Below the pieces are notes generated by a model. The model did not search any database and was not told where the DNA came from. It saw nothing but the letters and a program-made list of their open reading frames with translations. From contig NZ_DF968079.1 in assembly GCF_001047135.2 (NCBI RefSeq), positions 63,646 through 127,645 on the forward strand: a stretch of 64,000 nt of DNA. Reading direction: 5' to 3'. Positions 8,658 to 17,311 of this stretch are shown piece after piece (within the stretch, counting starts at the first letter, position 1; every line of letters starts with the position of its first letter). The stretch comes from Fructobacillus tropaeoli. GTDB taxonomy: Bacteria > Bacillota > Bacilli > Lactobacillales > Lactobacillaceae. Made by a program: the position numbers and the translations under genes.

Positions 8658-9551
8658 TTACGCCCAACCTAATTCACTAATCGTACTTTTAATCAACGGT
8701 GTCTGCCAATTTTCCCCTAAGGCTAAGGTGACGAGGGCAGATTGAAAAACAAGCCAAGATTCAATTTGATCCTTCGAAAGGATACCGGTAACCGTTAACA
8801 CAAGAGCAGTTTCGCCGGCTCGATCAGCCAAACCGGCTAAAATTAATTCAAAATCAGCTAAGTCAATTTCAGCTAGTCGATCAGCTGCAACCTGCAAATT
8901 CACCACATCCGGATTCTTGGTCAACAAAGCAGAGAAAGCCGCTCGAATTGTTTCTGGCGTCAAATCATCAATTATTCCCGTTCGAATAACCGGAACAGCC
9001 ACTTTCTCGGCGACGGCTATGACCTTTTCCTGCAAATTTTCATCCAGTTCCTCTGGCAAGTAGACTCCGGCAAAACGGTCTGCTCCGGCTTGCAATGCCG
9101 TGGCTAAGAAATAAGCCTGGTCAGCCGGCGCTAGTTCTCCCTGACCACCGGCCTCTTTCGTCGTATAAGCCAGCAAAACCAAGTGATCTCCTGCTGTTTG
9201 AAGAGCGTTGTCCACTAATTCCTTGACAATTTGCTGGTGCATAGCCGGCCAATTAGATAGAAATTCTTGGTGAGCCTGGTCCAATTCTGCCTTCATTACG
9301 GCTTTTTTCATCGCGGAAGCGTCTCTTTCTTCAACCGCCTGCGCACCACCGGCCTTAACCTGGTCCCAAATGACTTCTTTGGAAAACTCATCCACAATGG
9401 CATCAGCTTGCCAGATAACAGCATCTGGATTCTTCTGGTCTAACGCCTGCTTGAAGGGGGTAAATTTATCGGCCGGCCCCAATGCCATCGGAACGGCTAA
9501 GGCTGACTGGGCAATTGGCTTTTTCTGTTCAAATAATTCTGTAATTTTCAT
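8658..9551 (-). CDS. Degenerate type I 3-dehydroquinate dehydratase-like protein (AroD fold, catalytic residues lost)
   Basis: A 297-residue protein without an obvious function. Several segments line up with type I AroD: NPDAVIWQAD matches the DPDIVEWRAD strand, TTKEAGGQGE matches the RTKEGGE loop, a DVVNLQV strand matches DIVKIAV, and SALVTLALGENWQTP matches the SALTFGSLGKASAPGQ end. Every expected catalytic position is changed: Glu46 to Ile, Arg48 to Gln, the FRT Arg to Thr130, the Schiff-base Lys to Asn218, and the catalytic His to about Ile193. It also carries about 45 extra residues after the first strand. I infer a non-enzymatic or repurposed paralogue. No shikimate genes are nearby. 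The start has only a weak GGA site. Confidence 0.5.
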   Translation of the reverse strand: MKITELFEQKKPIAQSALAVPMALGPADKFTPFKQALDQKNPDAVIWQADAIVDEFSKEVIWDQVKAGGAQAVEERDASAMKKAVMKAELDQAHQEFLSNWPAMHQQIVKELVDNALQTAGDHLVLLAYTTKEAGGQGELAPADQAYFLATALQAGADRFAGVYLPEELDENLQEKVIAVAEKVAVPVIRTGIIDDLTPETIRAAFSALLTKNPDVVNLQVAADRLAEIDLADFELILAGLADRAGETALVLTVTGILSKDQIESWLVFQSALVTLALGENWQTPLIKSTISELGWA

Positions 9552-9565
9552 AGTCTAATAATCCG

Positions 9566-9597
9566 AAAGCCAGCTGGATGAGCAGCTGGCTTTTTTC
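9566..9597. terminator. Hairpin terminator between lacX-like gene and AroD-like gene
   Basis: An 11-bp stem (AAAGCCAGCTG with its complement) closes a six-base loop. The longer T-tract is on the plus-strand side; on the minus strand it is followed only by TTT. It separates two minus-strand genes. Confidence 0.6.
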
Positions 9598-9625
9598 TTT
9601 CATTGATTGATTTAAAATATTTTGC

Positions 9626-10501
9626 TTAAAAGAAATTCATCGAGTAGGAACCGTTAAAGGTATCACCCGCTGCAAGGACGTTCACACCAAACTTTTCCTT
9701 AAAGTTACCGGTGGCATCAACCGTATCGGCAATCCCCCACCAAGGTTCAACGGCAATAAACGGCGCATCCTTCCCGGCTGGTGTCCAAACACCAACAAAC
9801 TGGGCATTATCAATCGTCATTTCCATGCCATGCTGGTTCGCTAGCCGAGCCAACAAGAAGGTTGTCTTCTGGCGATCGAGCTTCAAAATAATGGCATCAT
9901 CATGATAGTCTTCTTGACGCAGACGCAATGGAATATTGGAAGAGAATGGCGTTGGCACATTTGGATTCGAATAAGGTCCAACCAAGCGAATTCGATCGTA
10001 AACCTTTTCGGGGGTCACAGACAAATAGTAATCCGAAAATTTACCACCATCAAGTGGGAGGTTAAAGGCCGGATGCCCTCCAACGGAGAAGAACAGTGAA
10101 TCATGACTCGCTGGATTTTTAACCTCGTACTCAACTTTCAATGATGAACCATTCAGGGTAAAGATAACATCAAAAATAAAGGCGAACGGATAAATTCGCC
10201 GTGTCGATTCGGAATCCTCCAACCGCAAACGAACAGCGTCATCCTGCTCACTGACAATCAAAAAATCCATATTTCGAGCAAAACCATGCTGGTTCATATA
10301 ATAAGTTTGACCAGCCAGTTCATACTGATCACCTTGAAGGCGACCAACAATAGGAAAAAGGTTAGGCGCATGCCGACCCCAATACATGGGATCCCCATAC
10401 CAGATATACTCTAGTTCGGCTTCCTTATTCCACGCTGAAATCAGCTCCGCACCATGCTCGCTGATTTGTACCTTTAATTTGTCATTCTCCAGAATTATCA
10501 T
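9626..10501 (-). CDS. Aldose 1-epimerase family protein (LacX-like)
   Basis: A 291-residue galactose-mutarotase-fold protein that would interconvert the anomers of a sugar or sugar phosphate. Family marks are HGFARN (about residue 73), the GGHPAFN motif with the second key His, and the C-terminal catalytic Glu region AVEPWWG. Length and motifs match the LacX branch of Firmicutes rather than GalM. No sugar operon surrounds it, so the substrate is open. The ATG has no Shine-Dalgarno; a promoter TTGTCA-17-TAAAAT ends six bases before it, which would give a leaderless transcript. Confidence 0.88.
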   Translation of the reverse strand: MIILENDKLKVQISEHGAELISAWNKEAELEYIWYGDPMYWGRHAPNLFPIVGRLQGDQYELAGQTYYMNQHGFARNMDFLIVSEQDDAVRLRLEDSESTRRIYPFAFIFDVIFTLNGSSLKVEYEVKNPASHDSLFFSVGGHPAFNLPLDGGKFSDYYLSVTPEKVYDRIRLVGPYSNPNVPTPFSSNIPLRLRQEDYHDDAIILKLDRQKTTFLLARLANQHGMEMTIDNAQFVGVWTPAGKDAPFIAVEPWWGIADTVDATGNFKEKFGVNVLAAGDTFNGSYSMNFF

Positions 10502-10507
10502 AACTTT

Positions 10508-10536
10508 ATTTTACTATCTATTCTTAAGAATGACAA
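10508..10536 (-). promoter_or_regulatory. Promoter abutting the lacX-like start codon (leaderless candidate)
   Basis: TTGTCA and TAAAAT are spaced by 17 bases and the ATG follows after AAAGTT. The expected transcription start would coincide with the A of the ATG. Confidence 0.6.
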
Positions 10537-10576
10537 TTTAATTGGCCCGCACTTTAAAAAAACTGTTGGATAAAAA

Positions 10577-11524
10577 TCATCCCCCTCTTTTTGTGTGTCC
10601 TTCACCCGCTTTTTTGGCCCGTGGAAAGAAATTTTGATACGAATCCTGGAGCATCGCTTTCGAAACATGAGTATAGATTTGAGTCGTTGAAAGATTTGCG
10701 TGTCCCAATAGTTCCTGAACAGTCCGCATATCTGCTCCTCGGTTTAACAAAGCAGTCGCAAAGCTATGCCGTAGCATGTGCGGATGAATCTTACCCGTTA
10801 GGGTCGTTTTTTGCATCAACTGGTTGAGAATATAAGTCACACCGGCAGTAGTGATTGGGCCACCATTGGCATTTAAGAAGACGACATCTTTTTGATCTAA
10901 ACGGTGACTTTTAGCCATTAACATCGGCCGGCAATTGTCTAAATAGTCTTCCAAGGCTTTCTTGGCATATGAACCAAAAGGCACAAAACGGTCCTTATTC
11001 CCTTTTCCGTGAATCAGCACCAGACGCTGATTTAAATCAATTTGGTCCAATGTCAGTCCCGCAAATTCAGAAACTCGGGTTCCTGTGGCGAATAAGAATT
11101 CCAACAAAGAGGCATCTCGGCGCCAGAGGGGATGGTCATTTTGGTCATAGGCAACCTGAAAGAGTTCCAGCATCTCATTATCATAAAAAAATTCCGGTAA
11201 ATGTGCCTGGTGCTTCCGCAGCGCCACCCCATCAAAGGGATTATCAACGGCTAAATTCTCACTCACCAAATAAGCATAGAAATTTTTCAGACTCGAAACC
11301 TTACGGGCAATCGTTGTTCGCGCGAGCATTTGATCATAAAGACTGGCTAAGTAAACTCGAACATCTAAGCTTTTAATGCTGGTAAAGCCAGTGAAGCCCC
11401 CATTATCGGTCAAATAGTTCACAAATTCGTCAATATCGGTTCGATACGCTTTCACAGTTTGAAGCGAATAACCACGTTCTGCCCGCAAGTATTGTTGGTA
11501 TTGTTGTACAGCATTGATTTCCAT
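10577..11524 (-). CDS. Tyrosine recombinase XerC/XerD
   Basis: A 315-residue integrase-family recombinase of the size and layout of the chromosome-dimer resolvases acting at dif. The N-terminal SAM-like core-binding domain (YQQYLRAERGYSLQTVKAYRTD) is followed by a catalytic domain with Arg in ATGTRVSEFAGL, the HPHMLRHSFA box, LLGHANLSTTQIYTH, and the nucleophilic Tyr within that last motif. I start it at MEINAVQQ rather than at an upstream TTG. A TATAAT lies six bases before this ATG and only GGA resembles a ribosome site. XerC versus XerD cannot be settled here. No mobile element flanks it. Confidence 0.9.
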   Translation of the reverse strand: MEINAVQQYQQYLRAERGYSLQTVKAYRTDIDEFVNYLTDNGGFTGFTSIKSLDVRVYLASLYDQMLARTTIARKVSSLKNFYAYLVSENLAVDNPFDGVALRKHQAHLPEFFYDNEMLELFQVAYDQNDHPLWRRDASLLEFLFATGTRVSEFAGLTLDQIDLNQRLVLIHGKGNKDRFVPFGSYAKKALEDYLDNCRPMLMAKSHRLDQKDVVFLNANGGPITTAGVTYILNQLMQKTTLTGKIHPHMLRHSFATALLNRGADMRTVQELLGHANLSTTQIYTHVSKAMLQDSYQNFFPRAKKAGEGHTKRGG

Positions 11525-11663
11525 ATTTCCATTATACAAAGACAAATATTAAGAAGAACTTAAGATAGTTAGGATTCCACTAACCTTGACCTATGTGACA
11601 GTAATTAGACGAATGGCATTGTATAGTAATACTAATTACAGAAACGATACGGAGGATTTCGTC

Positions 11664-11924
11664 ATGAATCTACCAGTTAATTCGACCAGAAGTTATTTAC
11701 GCCACATTTTTGGGTTGAAGCGGGTCAAGGTCAATGCCTTCTTCTTGAGCATCCGTGATAACATTTTAAATCACCGTGACCAACGAGAAGCATGGAAAAA
11801 CGGGACGGCCTTCACACCGACCCATCATGAGGCCAAAGATTTACTCAATAAGCGGGTTGTTGCTGAAAACGACCGCTACTCTTATGGTCGACGCGCTCAC
11901 CGTCAACACAATGATTTTAACTAA
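11664..11924 (+). CDS. Small basic protein of unknown function
   Basis: I do not recognise this 86-residue protein. The start is well supported by GGAGG eight bases before the ATG, and a clean terminator follows, so it is a real single-gene unit. The sequence is soluble, His/Arg/Asn-rich toward the end (YSYGRRAHRQHNDFN), with no membrane segment, Cys pair or known motif. It diverges from the XerC/D gene. The shared intergenic stretch carries an inverted GTTAG/CTAAC pair that could be an operator. A TATAGT -10 is plausible upstream, but no good -35 is seen. Confidence 0.65.
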   Translation: MNLPVNSTRSYLRHIFGLKRVKVNAFFLSIRDNILNHRDQREAWKNGTAFTPTHHEAKDLLNKRVVAENDRYSYGRRAHRQHNDFN

Positions 11925-11932
11925 TACGCATG

Positions 11933-11961
11933 AAAGGCCCACTGCAAAGTGGGCCTTTTTC
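11933..11961 (+). terminator. Terminator after the small basic protein gene
   Basis: A perfect 11-bp stem (AAAGGCCCACT with its complement), GCAA loop and T-tract. Confidence 0.92.
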
Positions 11962-11996
11962 TTATCATCATTTACCATGCCAAATATCAACGCCAA

Positions 11997-12043
11997 CAAA
12001 AAATGAGCCCAAACCAAACCTGGTCGAGGACTCATTTTTTCTT
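11997..12043 (-). terminator. Terminator after the UPF0210 gene
   Basis: On the minus strand AAAAAATGAG pairs with CTCATTTTTT around an inner CC/GG pair and a long loop, immediately after the stop codon. Confidence 0.75.
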
Positions 12044-12045
12044 TT

Positions 12046-13389
12046 TTAATTCTTAAAGGAATGAATTGGTGCAGGCACGTGCCCACCACGATTAATAAAA
12101 TCAGCAGAAGACTTATCAACCACTGGCATCACTGGGGCAGTTCCCAACAAACCACCATAGTCGACCATGTCGCCAACCTTTGTACCATTCGTTGGCAAAA
12201 TTCGCACAGCCGTCGTCTTATTGTTTTGCACACCAATCGCCGCTTCATCAGCAATCATTGCTGAAATGGTTGTCGCTGGTGTATCACCTGGGATGGCAAT
12301 CATATCCAACCCAACAGAACAAACAGATGTCATCGCCTCTAACTTGGCCAATGACAACGTTCCGTCCTGGACGGCATCAATCATGCCTGCATCTTCTGAA
12401 ACAGGGATAAAGGCACCTGACAAACCACCAACACCTTGTGAGGCCATCACGCCACCCTTTTTAACGGCATCGTTCAAGAGCATCAAAGCAGCAGTCGTTC
12501 CATGCGTCCCAACTTGTTCCAAACCGATTTCTTCCAAGACTTCGGCCACAGAATCACCACGAGCTGGTGTTGGTGCTAAGGACAAATCAACAATTCCAAA
12601 CGGTACGCCAAGGCGTTCCGCTGCAATCGTTCCAACTAACTGACCAACACGGGTAATCTTGAAGGCCGTCTTCTTGATGGTTTCGGCAACCACAGTAATC
12701 GACTCACCCTTCACCTGTTCCAAGGCGCGCTTAACAACACCAGGGCCTGAAACACCGACGTTAATCACAACGTCTGGTTCTGAAACACCGTGGAAGGCGC
12801 CAGCCATAAAGGGATTATCTTCAACGGCATTGGCAAAGACCACCATCTTTGAATTTGCTGTATCAGACTTGTCCGTAATGGCCTTAATCGTTTCACCCAT
12901 CAACTTGACAGCATCAAGGTTGGTCCCAGCCTTTGATGAACCAACGTTAATGGATGACATCACAACGTCCGTTTCCGTCAAAGCATTTGGCAATGACTTA
13001 ATCAACGCCAAATCACCATGTGAAAAGCCCTTTTGGACCAAAGCGGAATAACCACCAATAAAATCAACGCCAACTTCTTTGGCAGCATCATCTAAGGCAT
13101 GCGCCAAAACAAGGATTTCCTTTTCATCGGCATTACCAGCAATCAAAGAAACCGGCGTGACCGAAATCCGCTTATTCGTAATGGGTACACCATATTCACG
13201 TTCAATTTGTTGACCAACCGCCACCAAGTTCTTGGCATAGGTTGTCACCTTTTGATAAACGTTCTTCGCCGTTTCTTCAACTGAACCACCAACAGTGTCC
13301 AGCAAAGAAATGCCCATCGTAATCGTCCGGATGTCAAAGTTATCTTCTTTGACCATCTGAATTGTTTCTCGAATTTGTGTTGTATCCAT
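12046..13389 (-). CDS. UPF0210 family protein (DUF711, PFL family)
   Basis: A 447-residue cytoplasmic protein of the conserved UPF0210/DUF711 family, whose structure relates to glycyl-radical (PFL-like) folds but which lacks an established activity. Family features include the N-terminal [20 protein letters not shown], the central [25 protein letters not shown] (quoted in part), and a C-terminal region rich in Gly and Ala. I start it at MDTTQIRE; the frame extends upstream into the preceding ACT gene only through a TTG. It is encoded just downstream of the ACT-domain protein, the usual arrangement for this pair. Confidence 0.85.
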   Translation of the reverse strand: MDTTQIRETIQMVKEDNFDIRTITMGISLLDTVGGSVEETAKNVYQKVTTYAKNLVAVGQQIEREYGVPITNKRISVTPVSLIAGNADEKEILVLAHALDDAAKEVGVDFIGGYSALVQKGFSHGDLALIKSLPNALTETDVVMSSINVGSSKAGTNLDAVKLMGETIKAITDKSDTANSKMVVFANAVEDNPFMAGAFHGVSEPDVVINVGVSGPGVVKRALEQVKGESITVVAETIKKTAFKITRVGQLVGTIAAERLGVPFGIVDLSLAPTPARGDSVAEVLEEIGLEQVGTHGTTAALMLLNDAVKKGGVMASQGVGGLSGAFIPVSEDAGMIDAVQDGTLSLAKLEAMTSVCSVGLDMIAIPGDTPATTISAMIADEAAIGVQNNKTTAVRILPTNGTKVGDMVDYGGLLGTAPVMPVVDKSSADFINRGGHVPAPIHSFKN

Positions 13390-13435
13390 TATTTGCTTCT
13401 TTTCTTCGTCTTTGTTCGCACTAATTTTTTCAAAA

Positions 13436-13705
13436 TTAGATGTGGGACATCGTATCAAAAATTTCTTCTCGTTGGACGTGTACAGTCACGCCTAAGCGAG
13501 CGCCTTCCTCTTTAACAGAGGCATAGACTTCATCAAAATCAGCAGCAGCATCGATTGCTACTAACATTGACATGGTAAAAGTCTTCGACATAATGGTCTG
13601 AGACATATCCAAAATGTTGACCCCATGTTCTGACAAGGTAGTGGCAATTCCTGCAACGATTCCTGTTTGGTCTTGGCCAACAACGGTGACAACTGCTTTA
13701 ATCAT
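13436..13705 (-). CDS. ACT domain protein, UPF0237 family
   Basis: A single 89-residue ACT domain: [20 protein letters not shown] followed by the [11 protein letters not shown] turn. ACT domains bind small ligands, usually amino acids. The conserved pairing with the UPF0210 protein, whose gene follows after about 46 bases, suggests it senses a ligand for that partner, though this is inference. Start supported by AGAGGAG. Confidence 0.88.
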   Translation of the reverse strand: MIKAVVTVVGQDQTGIVAGIATTLSEHGVNILDMSQTIMSKTFTMSMLVAIDAAADFDEVYASVKEEGARLGVTVHVQREEIFDTMSHI

Positions 13706-13769
13706 GATTTTCTCCTCTAATTAATGGTTCAAAGCCTGCAATTTTTGTCAGGCTTGGCTTTGCTGATTT

Positions 13770-14216
13770 TTAGATGACCTCGCCATCATATGGCTTTGCT
13801 GGCAAAGCTTCTAAATCATACGAAGCGACATCTTCAATCTTGTCGAAGTATACCGTTAATGACATAGCAATCATTAAGTTCAACGTAATATCCGCTTCCT
13901 CTTTGATGACGACAACGGGAATTCCCTTGGCCTTCGCATAACCGATTTCCCAAGCAGTACCTGAATCGGTATCAGCCCGGTCAAAATCAGCCAACGCTAC
14001 CATCACATCACAATTGTCGATGGCTTCAACATCAGACCCGTAGGCGGCGTGACGCCATGGCTCTGAAAAAAGTTCATACTCAGCATGCTGATGCTTTCGG
14101 GGTGAAAAAACATGACCAACTTGGTCGTGTTCTTCTAAGACCTTTTCGAGGCGCTCAGCCTTCTTAATCTGTGTTTCTGAAAAAAATGGTCCAGCCAAAT
14201 AAATCCGCTTTGCCAT
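13770..14216 (-). CDS. Nucleoside 2-deoxyribosyltransferase
   Basis: Transfers deoxyribose between nucleobases in nucleoside salvage, a hallmark enzyme of lactic acid bacteria. The 148-residue length matches. Motifs seen: KRIYLAGPFFSETQ at the N-terminus, a DNCDVMVALADFDRADTDSGT stretch (partly quoted), and the nucleophile Glu in SGTAWEIGYAKAKG. The start has AAAGGAG. It lies between the ACT/UPF0210 pair and mvaS in the same orientation, with no obvious terminator before it. Confidence 0.92.
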   Translation of the reverse strand: MAKRIYLAGPFFSETQIKKAERLEKVLEEHDQVGHVFSPRKHQHAEYELFSEPWRHAAYGSDVEAIDNCDVMVALADFDRADTDSGTAWEIGYAKAKGIPVVVIKEEADITLNLMIAMSLTVYFDKIEDVASYDLEALPAKPYDGEVI

Positions 14217-14350
14217 GGGTAATTCTCCTTTACTTACCTGTTTACCTATTCTCTTAGTTTACCAAAAGCAAGTTGCAACGGGATAACATTCTAAATGAAA
14301 AATAGGACAAAAATAGAACGTTTAGCACGCTTTGTCTCAAATGTTTGTCT

Positions 14351-15514
14351 TTAGCTCATCTTGTATTGACGGTGACCATTTTGCCAACCAACAAATTGGC
14401 ACAAGCCCGCGTTCTCAGGACCCGCCGTCGTCACATCAACTCGATAGTCAAACAACTGCGAATTGAAGACGTCCTCGTACTCACTGACTGAAAGCTGACG
14501 ACGGTCGGCCAACATGCCATCAACATCCTGGCTAGCAACAGCAGACTGGAAGTTTTCTTGGACCTTTAGTGAAAAGAGCTCGGCCTCCGCACCTGAACCA
14601 TATGAAAAGACAGCCAACCGTTGACCAGCAGCGATTTGTCCCCTCTGCAATAGGGAAAGTAGTGCGAGATAGACTGACCCCGTGTAGAGGTTTCCAACCT
14701 GACGGTTATAAACCTGTGAGGCCGCCAGTTGTTCTTGGAGGAATTGCTGCTGCTCAGGCGTGGCTTGGTCCAAGATTTGATCCAACGCCTTCTTGCCCAT
14801 CTTTGTGTATGGCAGATGGAAGGCAAAACCAGCAAAGTCGGCCAATGACAACTTTTGCTGTTCTGTATACCGAGTCCAAAGTGTCAAAAACATTTCCTTG
14901 TAAATATCCGTTGACAGATGGCCATCGACCAAGGCAGTTGTGGAAGCCACTGGTCGCCAAAAATCAGGAACGTCCTGGCTCATATAGACGGAATCATCTT
15001 CGATTTCAGCAATGGCCGGATTAGCGCTCACCACCATCGCAATCGCACCGGCTCCTTGTGTGACCTCTCCAGCTGTCTTCAACCCATAGCGAGCGATATC
15101 AGCCGCAATCACCAGAACTTTTTTGTCAGGGTGAACGTTCACGTAGTCCTTAGCTTGCATCAGACCAAAGGTTCCGGCATAACAAGCCTGCTTCATTTCA
15201 ATTGTCCGAATATAAGGCGATAGGCCCAACAACTTCTGCGCAAAAACGGCTGCTGATTTGGAATTATCAACCCCGGACTCGGTAGCAAAAATCAGCATAT
15301 CAATCGCCGCAATATCATCAGCGGTCAAGATTTTCTTGGCGGCATTAACCCCCATCGTCACCACGTCTTCATAGTTCGGCACGACAGATTGAACCGACTG
15401 GCCAATCCCAATCGTATACTTGTCAGGTTCATCGCCTCTGGCTTTTGCCAATTCGACCATATCAAGTGCTAGTCCTGGCGTGTAGAAAGCTAATTTATCA
15501 ATACCTGCAGCCAT
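14351..15514 (-). CDS. mvaS: Hydroxymethylglutaryl-CoA synthase
   Basis: Condenses acetoacetyl-CoA with acetyl-CoA to give HMG-CoA, an early step of the mevalonate route to isoprenoids used by Gram-positive cocci and lactobacilli. The acylated nucleophile Cys111 is in KQACYAG, the general-acid/base Glu79 in TESGVD, and the FHLPYTKM motif carries the expected His. Length of 387 matches bacterial MvaS. The start has AAAAGGAG. No other mevalonate gene is in the window. Confidence 0.96.
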   Translation of the reverse strand: MAAGIDKLAFYTPGLALDMVELAKARGDEPDKYTIGIGQSVQSVVPNYEDVVTMGVNAAKKILTADDIAAIDMLIFATESGVDNSKSAAVFAQKLLGLSPYIRTIEMKQACYAGTFGLMQAKDYVNVHPDKKVLVIAADIARYGLKTAGEVTQGAGAIAMVVSANPAIAEIEDDSVYMSQDVPDFWRPVASTTALVDGHLSTDIYKEMFLTLWTRYTEQQKLSLADFAGFAFHLPYTKMGKKALDQILDQATPEQQQFLQEQLAASQVYNRQVGNLYTGSVYLALLSLLQRGQIAAGQRLAVFSYGSGAEAELFSLKVQENFQSAVASQDVDGMLADRRQLSVSEYEDVFNSQLFDYRVDVTTAGPENAGLCQFVGWQNGHRQYKMS

Positions 15515-15540
15515 TAAAAAATCTCCTTTTTACTTAAGCA

Positions 15541-15562
15541 AAAAAGCGCTCGAAAGCGCTCC
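15541..15562 (-). terminator. Terminator after the YkpA-type ABC-F gene
   Basis: On the minus strand AGCGCT pairs with AGCGCT around a TTCG tetraloop and runs into six T residues. Confidence 0.88.
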
Positions 15563-15590
15563 TTGATAGTTCTCACCATCAGCTCATGAA

Positions 15591-17216
15591 TTAATCGTAC
15601 AAAGCCTTCACCTTGGCTTGAATACTGTCCGTGTTAATAAAGTCATCATAAGTGGTATCCAAACGGTCAACCACGCCCTTGGCTGAAACTTCAACGATAT
15701 GATTTGCCGTTGTTTCCAAGAATTCGTGGTCATGAGAAGTCATGATAACAGAACCCTTAAAGTCTGCAACTGCATCGTTCAATGACTGAATTGATTCCAA
15801 ATCCAAGTGGTTTGTTGGATCGTCAAGCAACAAAACGTTAGCCTTCAACAGCATCAACTTAGCCAAAACGATTCGAACCTTTTCACCACCGGACAAAACC
15901 TTAATCTGCTTCAAGGCGTCATCACCCTTGAAGAGCATTTGACCGAGCATACCACGCAATGACGTGTTGTCCTTCTGTTCTTCTTCGGCAAAATCACGCA
16001 ACCAATCCAAGATGACCTTTTCCTGGTCATCGAAGTTATCGTTCAAATCCTTAGCCAAGTATGATTGGGTGGTCGTGACCCCCCAAGTGACAGAACCAGT
16101 ATCGGGTTCCATCGTACCGGCCAGGATTTGCATCAACGTGGTCGTTGCCAAATCAGACCGGGACAAGATGGCAATCTTATCGCCAGGACGGCCAGTAAAG
16201 GTAATGTTGTCCAAAACCTTTTCGCCATCAATCGTCTTGGAAACTCCTTCAACGCGAACTAAGTCATTTCCTAATTCACGGTTCAATGGGAAGGAAATGT
16301 AAGGGTACTTACGAGATGAAGGCTTGATATCATCCAAAGTAATCTTATCCAACTGCTTCTTACGAGCCGTTGCCTGCTTTGACTTTGAGGCATTGGCTGA
16401 GAACCTTGCCACGAATTCTTGCAGCTGCTTAATTTGCTCTTCCTTCTTAGCATTTTGCTGTGAGGCCAAGCGTTGGGCCAATTCAGCTGATTCACGCCAG
16501 AAATCGTAGTTTCCAACGAACGGCGTAATCTTACCGTAGTCGACATCCAAGATATTCGTTGAAACAACGTTCAAGAAGTGACGATCGTGCGAAACAACAA
16601 TCACGAGGTTTTCAAAGTCGGCCAAAAAGTCTTCCAACCAAGCAATCGTTTGCACATCCAATCCGTTAGTCGGCTCATCCAAAACCAAGATATCTGGGTT
16701 GCCAAACAAAGCCTGAGCCAACAAGACCTTCACCTTATCGTTTTCAGTCAAGTCGCCCATCATGCTTTGTTGCATTGATTCGTCGATGCCCAACTTAGTC
16801 AGCAGTTGTGCTGCTTCAGTTTCGGCGTTCCAACCGTCTAACTCTTCGAATTCGGCAGATAAGTCGCCCACGCGTACCCCGTCTTCATCTGAAAAATCAG
16901 GCTTGGCATAGATGGCATCCATTTCGGTCTTAACCTGGTAGAGGCGTTCGTGTCCCTGGATAACCGTATCCATCACCGTAAAGTCATCAAAGGCGAAGTG
17001 ATCCTGTTGTAGAGATGACATTCGGTCGTTATCGCTAATGCTGATGACACCCTCAGTCGGTTCCAATTCCCCCTGAAGCAATTTCAAAAAGGTTGACTTA
17101 CCGGCACCATTGGCTCCGATAATGCCGTACGTATGGCCGGGGACCAACTTTAAGTTAACGTCCTGGTAAAGTTTCTTACCAGAAAATGAAAATGACATGT
17201 CTGCAACAGTAATCAC
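15591..17216 (-). CDS. ABC-F ATPase, YkpA/YbiT-like
   Basis: A 541-residue soluble two-ABC protein. The first Walker A is GANGAGKST and the second domain carries SGGEKVR and LLLDDPTNHLD. Two key motifs are changed: the first signature reads LTENDKVKV in place of LSGGE, and the second Walker A reads LSRSDLATTT, with no Gly-Lys-Ser/Thr. As far as I recall, the second change is a subfamily trait in Firmicutes YkpA proteins. If so, ATP turnover at one site may be lost. The start is a GTG preceded by GGAGG at eight bases; the TTG further upstream overlaps that ribosome site. Role is likely ribosome-associated. Confidence 0.9.
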   Translation of the reverse strand: MITVADMSFSFSGKKLYQDVNLKLVPGHTYGIIGANGAGKSTFLKLLQGELEPTEGVISISDNDRMSSLQQDHFAFDDFTVMDTVIQGHERLYQVKTEMDAIYAKPDFSDEDGVRVGDLSAEFEELDGWNAETEAAQLLTKLGIDESMQQSMMGDLTENDKVKVLLAQALFGNPDILVLDEPTNGLDVQTIAWLEDFLADFENLVIVVSHDRHFLNVVSTNILDVDYGKITPFVGNYDFWRESAELAQRLASQQNAKKEEQIKQLQEFVARFSANASKSKQATARKKQLDKITLDDIKPSSRKYPYISFPLNRELGNDLVRVEGVSKTIDGEKVLDNITFTGRPGDKIAILSRSDLATTTLMQILAGTMEPDTGSVTWGVTTTQSYLAKDLNDNFDDQEKVILDWLRDFAEEEQKDNTSLRGMLGQMLFKGDDALKQIKVLSGGEKVRIVLAKLMLLKANVLLLDDPTNHLDLESIQSLNDAVADFKGSVIMTSHDHEFLETTANHIVEVSAKGVVDRLDTTYDDFINTDSIQAKVKALYD

Positions 17217-17272
17217 GAATGCTTCCTCCAAGGGGGTAAAAAGTAAAAAATTATTCTCTTAGTATTTTAACA

Positions 17273-17299
17273 GAAAAACGCCCCCTTTTGGGGGGCGCT
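17273..17299 (-). terminator. Terminator between membrane-protein gene and ABC-F gene
   Basis: A 7-bp GC stem (CGCCCCC/GGGGGCG) with a short loop, followed on the minus strand by TTTTT. Confidence 0.8.
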
Positions 17300-17311
17300 T
17301 TCTTCGATTAT

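Noticed and set aside
8658..9551. MetF (methylenetetrahydrofolate reductase) for the AroD-like protein
   Set aside because: Only the first dozen residues resemble MetF; the ISFEFFPPK motif is missing, and later segments fit type I dehydroquinase better.
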